Made by a program: the position numbers and the translations under genes. This document shows positions 59,871 to 64,000 of a stretch of 64,000 nt of DNA, piece after piece; the first letter of the stretch is position 1; each line of letters starts with the position of its first letter. Source of the stretch: Helicobacter canadensis MIT 98-5491 (lineage in GTDB: Bacteria > Campylobacterota > Campylobacteria > Campylobacterales > Helicobacteraceae); the NCBI RefSeq assembly GCF_000162575.1, contig NZ_CM000776.2, positions 624,950 through 688,949 of the forward strand, given 5' to 3'. The notes beneath the pieces were generated by a model. The model was not told the DNA's origin, searched no databases, and was given only the letters and a program-made list of their open reading frames with translations.

Positions 59871-61287
59871 TGAAAAAAATTTTAATTTATGGATATGGTT
59901 GGGTAGGGGAAAGTGCTTTGGAATTTTTCTTGAGTTTTGATTTTTATGTAAGAGTCTATGATGATAAGCTAGATTTTTCAAGAAAAAGCATTTTTGATGA
60001 AAATTTTATTAGTGGAGAATTGGATTTATTAGAGTTTGATTTAGTTATTATAGCGGTATTTGAAAACCATAAAGCTTGTAGATTAAAAGATAAACTCTTA
60101 AGAGTGGGTGTCCGAGAAGATAAAATAAAAAATTTTAGATCCCAAAATTATACTAAAAATATGAAATATTTAAACTTTGAATACTTTGGTAGTGCGACAG
60201 AACTTTTTTTATTTATACAAAAAGATAATTTTGTATTAGATAATTTTCATCAAAAATTACAAAATCTTATTCACAAACATTATGCTAATAAAGTAAATAG
60301 AGGGGTATTGGAAACTAGAATAGCATTTGATGCTTTAGAAGAAAGAAGTGTTTATGCTAAGATGTATGAGACTGCACCAAAAATATGGGATAGCACCTAT
60401 TTAAATTATCCTGGATTTTATATCGCAAATTCCAAATCTCATGATGGTGATCAAGATTTTTATTTTGTTAAAAAAATTGATTTTGAGGCATTGGCTAGTA
60501 GAGACAGAAAGATTAAATTAGTTGCTTGTATGGGTAATAGTGCATTAAGAGTAGATTATTTATCTTATGAAGATACGATTACGGGGATTTTGCAAAAAGA
60601 GCTGGGAAGAGAATTTATAGTTGTGAATTTTGGAGTAACAGGTTCCACTCTTTATGAGCAATTTTTGCTTTATAATGCTTTGGTGTATCCTTTAAAGCCT
60701 GATATCGTATTGACATTTTTTGGTGGAACCGAAATGCGTTGTGCTGTATCTTCATGTGATGTTCTGATTAAAAGGCATAAAATGGTTTATGTGCCACAGG
60801 CATGGGAGGAATCGTGTAAGATGGCTATCCAAAGTAAGTTGCCTCTCTATAGTGAAATGGCAAAGATATCTAACGCAATTAATCATAAAGTTTGCGTTTC
60901 TGATGTTGTTGAAGCAGTTAATGAAAGGTTGAGACAATTTGAGAGAGCAGTAGTGGTCGGGGGGGGGGGGGCAAATTTTATGCCTTTATTCAACCCCTAT
61001 TGCCTTGCAAGTTAAAATGGACAAAGGAAGAGCAAGAGATGCGGCATAAAGAAGAGAAGTTGTTTAATGAAATATTCTCTTATTATAATAAAATTATAGA
61101 GCAAACCCCAGAATTTTTAACAAAATTAAAGAAAAAAGCTATTGATTGTGCGTATTTATTTGATTTAAATGAAGTAATTAAAGAAAATAGCGAGTCATTA
61201 TTTACGAATTTTTGGATTCATTGCAATAAAAGAGGTAATGAGATTGTAGCTCAAGAGGTTTTTAAAATATTATCAAACAAAGAGTAG
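59867..61287 (+). CDS. Rossmann + SGNH-hydrolase-like protein B, phase-variable by G13, OFF
   Basis: A paralogue of the gene at 48450. The first frame opens MMKKILIYGYGWVGESALEF and carries the same Rossmann domain and SGNH blocks: CMGNSALRVDYLS, NFGVTGSTLYEQFLLYN and TFFGGTEMRCAVS. It meets G13 (60959-60971) near codon 365 and stops at 61015. The other frame continues with KFYAFIQPLLPCKLKW and ends with FWIHCNKRGNEIVAQEVFK, both present in the paralogue, up to 61287. Eleven or 14 G would restore about 472 residues. As given the catalytic C-terminal block with W-I-H is lost, so the product is probably inactive. Confidence 0.77.
60959..60971 (+). repeat. Poly-G tract G13 (OFF)
   Basis: Thirteen G where the paralogue has a non-repetitive LEKA-coding stretch, splitting the second SGNH gene. 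Confidence 0.95.
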
Positions 61288-61305
61288 CAAAAATGGAAAG
61301 TTTTG

Positions 61306-62997
61306 ATGTGTAGCATTTGTGGGGGGAATTATCCATTAGAATTGGTTAAAAAAGCATCAGAGGCTATGAAGCATAGGGGACCTGATTTTAGTGGAGAATT
61401 TAGTGATGGAATCATTTCTTTAGCACACAATCGCTTGAGTATTATTGACTTAGATAGTGAGGCAAATCAACCCTTTACTTCGCCATTTTGTCCGCATTTG
61501 GTGTTAGTTTTTAATGGTGAGATTTATAATTATAAAGAACTAAGACAAGAATTAAAAAAGCAGGGAATCCCCTTTTTTACACAGAGTGATACGGAAGTTT
61601 TGCTTCATGCTTATGTGTTTTTGGGTGAAGAATGTATTCAAAGATTAAATGGGGATTTTGCCTTTTGTATTCTCGATAAACGCGATGACAGTTTATTTTT
61701 AGCGCGTGATAGAATGGGGAATAAACCGCTTTTTTATGCCTTAAATCAAGGAAAATTCTTTTTTGCTTCTGAGATTAAAGCGATTTTGGAGATTGGGAAG
61801 TTTAGTTTTGATTTAGAAGAAGTTTCAAAATGGATTTTATTTGGCAATGGGAGTGAGAATAAGACTATTTATCAAGGTATTTTTAGCTTTCCACCTGCTT
61901 CATTTGGGCGATTTTCTAATGGAGAGCTTAAGATAAAAAAATATTGGGAATGTGTGCCTTGTGTGGATAGTACTTTGGGGCAGAAAGAAGCATTGGATAG
62001 ACTAGAGGAGATTCTAAGTGATGCGGTGAAAATACGGCTGCGATCAGATGTGCCTATGGCGCTTTGCATTTCAGGTGGAGTGGATAGTTCGATTTTAGCA
62101 CATTTAGCTAAGAGAATCGGGGTGGAGTGCTTATATTTTGGGATAAATTTCAAAGAAACAAAGCAAAATGAAATACAACATATGAAGCAATTACAGAAAG
62201 ATTTGGGAATTGATGTTTCTTATATCACGCCAAATTTAGAGTGTGTCAAAGAGGATTTTAGGAATTTGGTGCAGAATCAAGATGAGATTTTTCGCAGTTT
62301 TTCTATTTATTCGCAATATTTGCTTTTTAAAAATATCGCACCTTTTTGCAAGGTTGTTTTAGGCGGGCAGGGAGCAGATGAGCTTTTTGGTGGATATTAT
62401 CATCATGTTGGGAGATATATTTTTGCTCATTATAAAGAATTTGAAAATCGTATTAGAATCTATGGCAATGAAGCTTTGAGGGAATATGGATTTGGCTTAA
62501 AGTGTTCTTTGGATGATTCTTTAAAATTAAAGCTTTTTAGAGAAGATAATCAAGAGGGAATGAGAATCTTGCAAGAAAATGAATTGCCACTTCCTTCTAT
62601 GGAAAATCTTTTGGGGAGATTTTTGCTAGATTTTACTCAAGGGTTGTGGCTGGATACTTTTCAATATAATTTGCCTAATCTTTTGCGTTATGAGGATAGA
62701 AATGCAATGCGATTTGGGATTGAAAATCGCACACCTTTTACGGATTATCGCTTGGTTGAATTTGCTTTTTCTTTGGAGTCTTCTTTGAAATTTGCTAAAG
62801 GATATAGCAAATATCTTTTGAGGCTTTTGCTAGAGAGATTAGGAAGCAAGGAGCTTGCTTGGAGAGCGGATAAAGTTGGCTTTAGTGCTCCTGAATTTGT
62901 TTTAGCCCAGACTTTAGGCTATAATGTTAGCTCACTTTTTGGGATACGCTTAGCGTTTTTTGAAGTATTAAAAATGCGTTTAAAGGGAGAGATATGA
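61306..62997 (+). CDS. AsnB-type glutamine-dependent amidotransferase 3
   Basis: A 563-residue protein read from ATG 61306, so that Cys2 (MCSICGGNYPLE) becomes the N-terminal nucleophile; a TTG one codon upstream is in frame but would not expose it. Motifs: KHRGPDFSGEF, HNRLSIIDLDSEANQPF, FNGEIYNYKELR, SDTEVLLHA, ATP loop SGGVDSS (from Ser256) and VLGGQGADELFGGYYHH. A G6 run encodes the CGG near the start. It overlaps the DUF354 gene by four bases (ATGA). Confidence 0.88.
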   Translation: MCSICGGNYPLELVKKASEAMKHRGPDFSGEFSDGIISLAHNRLSIIDLDSEANQPFTSPFCPHLVLVFNGEIYNYKELRQELKKQGIPFFTQSDTEVLLHAYVFLGEECIQRLNGDFAFCILDKRDDSLFLARDRMGNKPLFYALNQGKFFFASEIKAILEIGKFSFDLEEVSKWILFGNGSENKTIYQGIFSFPPASFGRFSNGELKIKKYWECVPCVDSTLGQKEALDRLEEILSDAVKIRLRSDVPMALCISGGVDSSILAHLAKRIGVECLYFGINFKETKQNEIQHMKQLQKDLGIDVSYITPNLECVKEDFRNLVQNQDEIFRSFSIYSQYLLFKNIAPFCKVVLGGQGADELFGGYYHHVGRYIFAHYKEFENRIRIYGNEALREYGFGLKCSLDDSLKLKLFREDNQEGMRILQENELPLPSMENLLGRFLLDFTQGLWLDTFQYNLPNLLRYEDRNAMRFGIENRTPFTDYRLVEFAFSLESSLKFAKGYSKYLLRLLLERLGSKELAWRADKVGFSAPEFVLAQTLGYNVSSLFGIRLAFFEVLKMRLKGEI

Positions 62998-64000
62998 TTT
63001 GGATTGATGTCGCAACTCCTAAATATGCGATGTTTTTTGCGGGGATGATTAGGGAGCTAGAGAAAAGGGGATTTGAGGTGCTTGTAACAACGCGTTATGC
63101 TCCAAATTACACCGAAGCAAAAGAAATTTTAGAATTGCATCAGATTCCACATATTGTGCTTGGAGAATATGGGGGTGCAACACTTTTGGAAAAATTTGAA
63201 GCAAGGATTTTTAGGCAAAAAGAAATTTTGGATTTATTTAAAGCAAGAGGGGTTCCAAAAGTGCTAATTTGTGGGGCTGTAGTTGATAGTGTGCAGGTAG
63301 CCTATGGGATTGGGATCCCAGTGGTGAATATTTATGATACTCCTGCTTTTACTAAGCCAAAAGATAGCGAATGTCCAAAGGAATTAACTGCGGTAGCTAG
63401 GCTCACTTTGCCTTTTTCAAAAATATTTTTTTATCCTTTTATTTTTCCTAAAGAATTAATGTTGCGTTTTGCGCTCGATGAAAATCAAATCCAATCGTAT
63501 CCCTTTATTGATGTGGCATTGTGGATAAATGCTATCCAAAAAGATTCTAAAAATGATTTCCGAACACGCTATGGATTAGATACGCAAAAACCTACAATTC
63601 TAATTCGCGAAGAAGAGTATAAAGCCCATTATGTCAAAGAGCAAATTCCGACTATTTATGAAGTGATTCCGTTGCTAAAAAAAGAAATGGATGTGAATTT
63701 AGTGATTATGCCTCGCTATGAAAAAGAGAGACTAAAAAAGGATTTTGGAGAGATTGCTACTATTTTAGAAGAGAAGCTAAAGCCAGAAGAATTTTATCCT
63801 TTTATTGATTTGTTTATTGGTGGAGGTGGGACAATGAATCTTGAATCAGTTTGTTATGGAATCCCTACTATTTCCACGCGTTCAATTTGGCTAGTTCATG
63901 ATCAGTATTTGATTAAAAACAAACTAATGTTTTGGAGTCAAGATTGCAATGAGATTGTGCAAATTGCAAAGTCTATGTTAGGTAAAAGAATTGATTCGCA
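62994..64000 (+). CDS. DUF354-family protein (GT-B-like), cut by the window edge
   Basis: The frame starts MIWIDVATPKYAMFFAGMI inside the AsnB3 stop and is open to the end of the window (at least 335 residues). The opening, then LEKRGFEVLVTTRYAPN, VLGEYGGATLLEK, YDTPAFTKPKD, and the late FIGGGGTMNLESVCYGIPTIS are typical of DUF354, a GT-B-like family often found in nonulosonic acid and other surface-sugar loci. The function is not established. The C-terminus lies outside the window. Confidence 0.78.
   Translation, partial: MIWIDVATPKYAMFFAGMIRELEKRGFEVLVTTRYAPNYTEAKEILELHQIPHIVLGEYGGATLLEKFEARIFRQKEILDLFKARGVPKVLICGAVVDSVQVAYGIGIPVVNIYDTPAFTKPKDSECPKELTAVARLTLPFSKIFFYPFIFPKELMLRFALDENQIQSYPFIDVALWINAIQKDSKNDFRTRYGLDTQKPTILIREEEYKAHYVKEQIPTIYEVIPLLKKEMDVNLVIMPRYEKERLKKDFGEIATILEEKLKPEEFYPFIDLFIGGGGTMNLESVCYGIPTISTRSIWLVHDQYLIKNKLMFWSQDCNEIVQIAKSMLGKRIDS

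Noticed and set aside
61321-61326. G6 run near the start of AsnB3
   Set aside because: Six G encode the conserved CGG of the glutaminase N-terminus; too short to claim as a tract.
1-64000. CRISPR arrays, insertion sequences or rRNA genes
   Set aside because: I saw no spaced direct repeats, transposase motifs, terminal inverted repeats or rRNA sequence in the window.

Overview
This is an AT-rich window from an epsilonproteobacterium, almost certainly a Helicobacter. The evidence is gene content and order. tatB-tatC-queA-rsmG and HIT / pheS-pheT-aroA-ispH-rpsA-(hypothetical)-serA match blocks I remember from H. pylori, and the flagellin reads as a FlaB that is followed by a Maf/DUF115 gene. 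Nothing fixes the species; an enterohepatic Helicobacter is my inference.

Layout. Positions 1-6.2 kb hold a YciI-like protein, a small lipoprotein, the Tat translocase subunits, queA, rsmG, small hypotheticals, a Crp/Fnr-type regulator and a PilJ-type sensor. Positions 6.2-18.6 kb are housekeeping genes (HIT protein, pheST, aroA, ispH, rpsA, serA, tRNA-Leu(CAA), cstA). Positions 18.8-19.45 kb form a small divergent unit: an XRE-type regulator, two copies of one perfect 12-bp palindrome, and a small secreted-protein gene broken in an A8 run. Positions 19.45-23.0 kb carry maf and flaB on the minus strand; flaB has a sigma-54-type promoter.

From 23.1 kb to the right edge (over 40 kb) every gene lies on the plus strand, mostly with overlapping or nearly touching ends. 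They form a very large glycan-type biosynthesis and transfer locus: glycosyltransferases (GT-B/GT4, GT9, GT2), six radical SAM enzymes, a split transketolase, methyltransferases including one with an internal tandem duplication, two SDRs, a DegT aminotransferase, a formyltransferase, a beta-helix acyltransferase, two Rossmann+SGNH proteins, three AsnB-type amidotransferases, a paralogous family of TagF/CDP-glycerol-transferase-like proteins with decayed copies, and a DUF354 protein cut by the window edge. The first gene has a near-perfect sigma-28 (FliA) promoter, so at least the head of the locus appears tied to the flagellar regulon.

The most striking feature is ten poly-G runs of 9-14 G, all on the coding strand and each in a different gene of this locus. 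In the sequence as given three genes are out of frame (OFF: 43999, 46902, 59867), and the other tracts are in frame or near the 3' end of the gene. The pattern fits a contingency locus in which replication slippage switches individual tailoring and transfer enzymes. The combination of FliA control, radical SAM chemistry, AsnB amidotransferases, SGNH proteins and phase-variable TagF-like transferases is the best candidate here for an undescribed system. The final glycan and its acceptor (flagellin or another surface polymer) cannot be read from the sequence.
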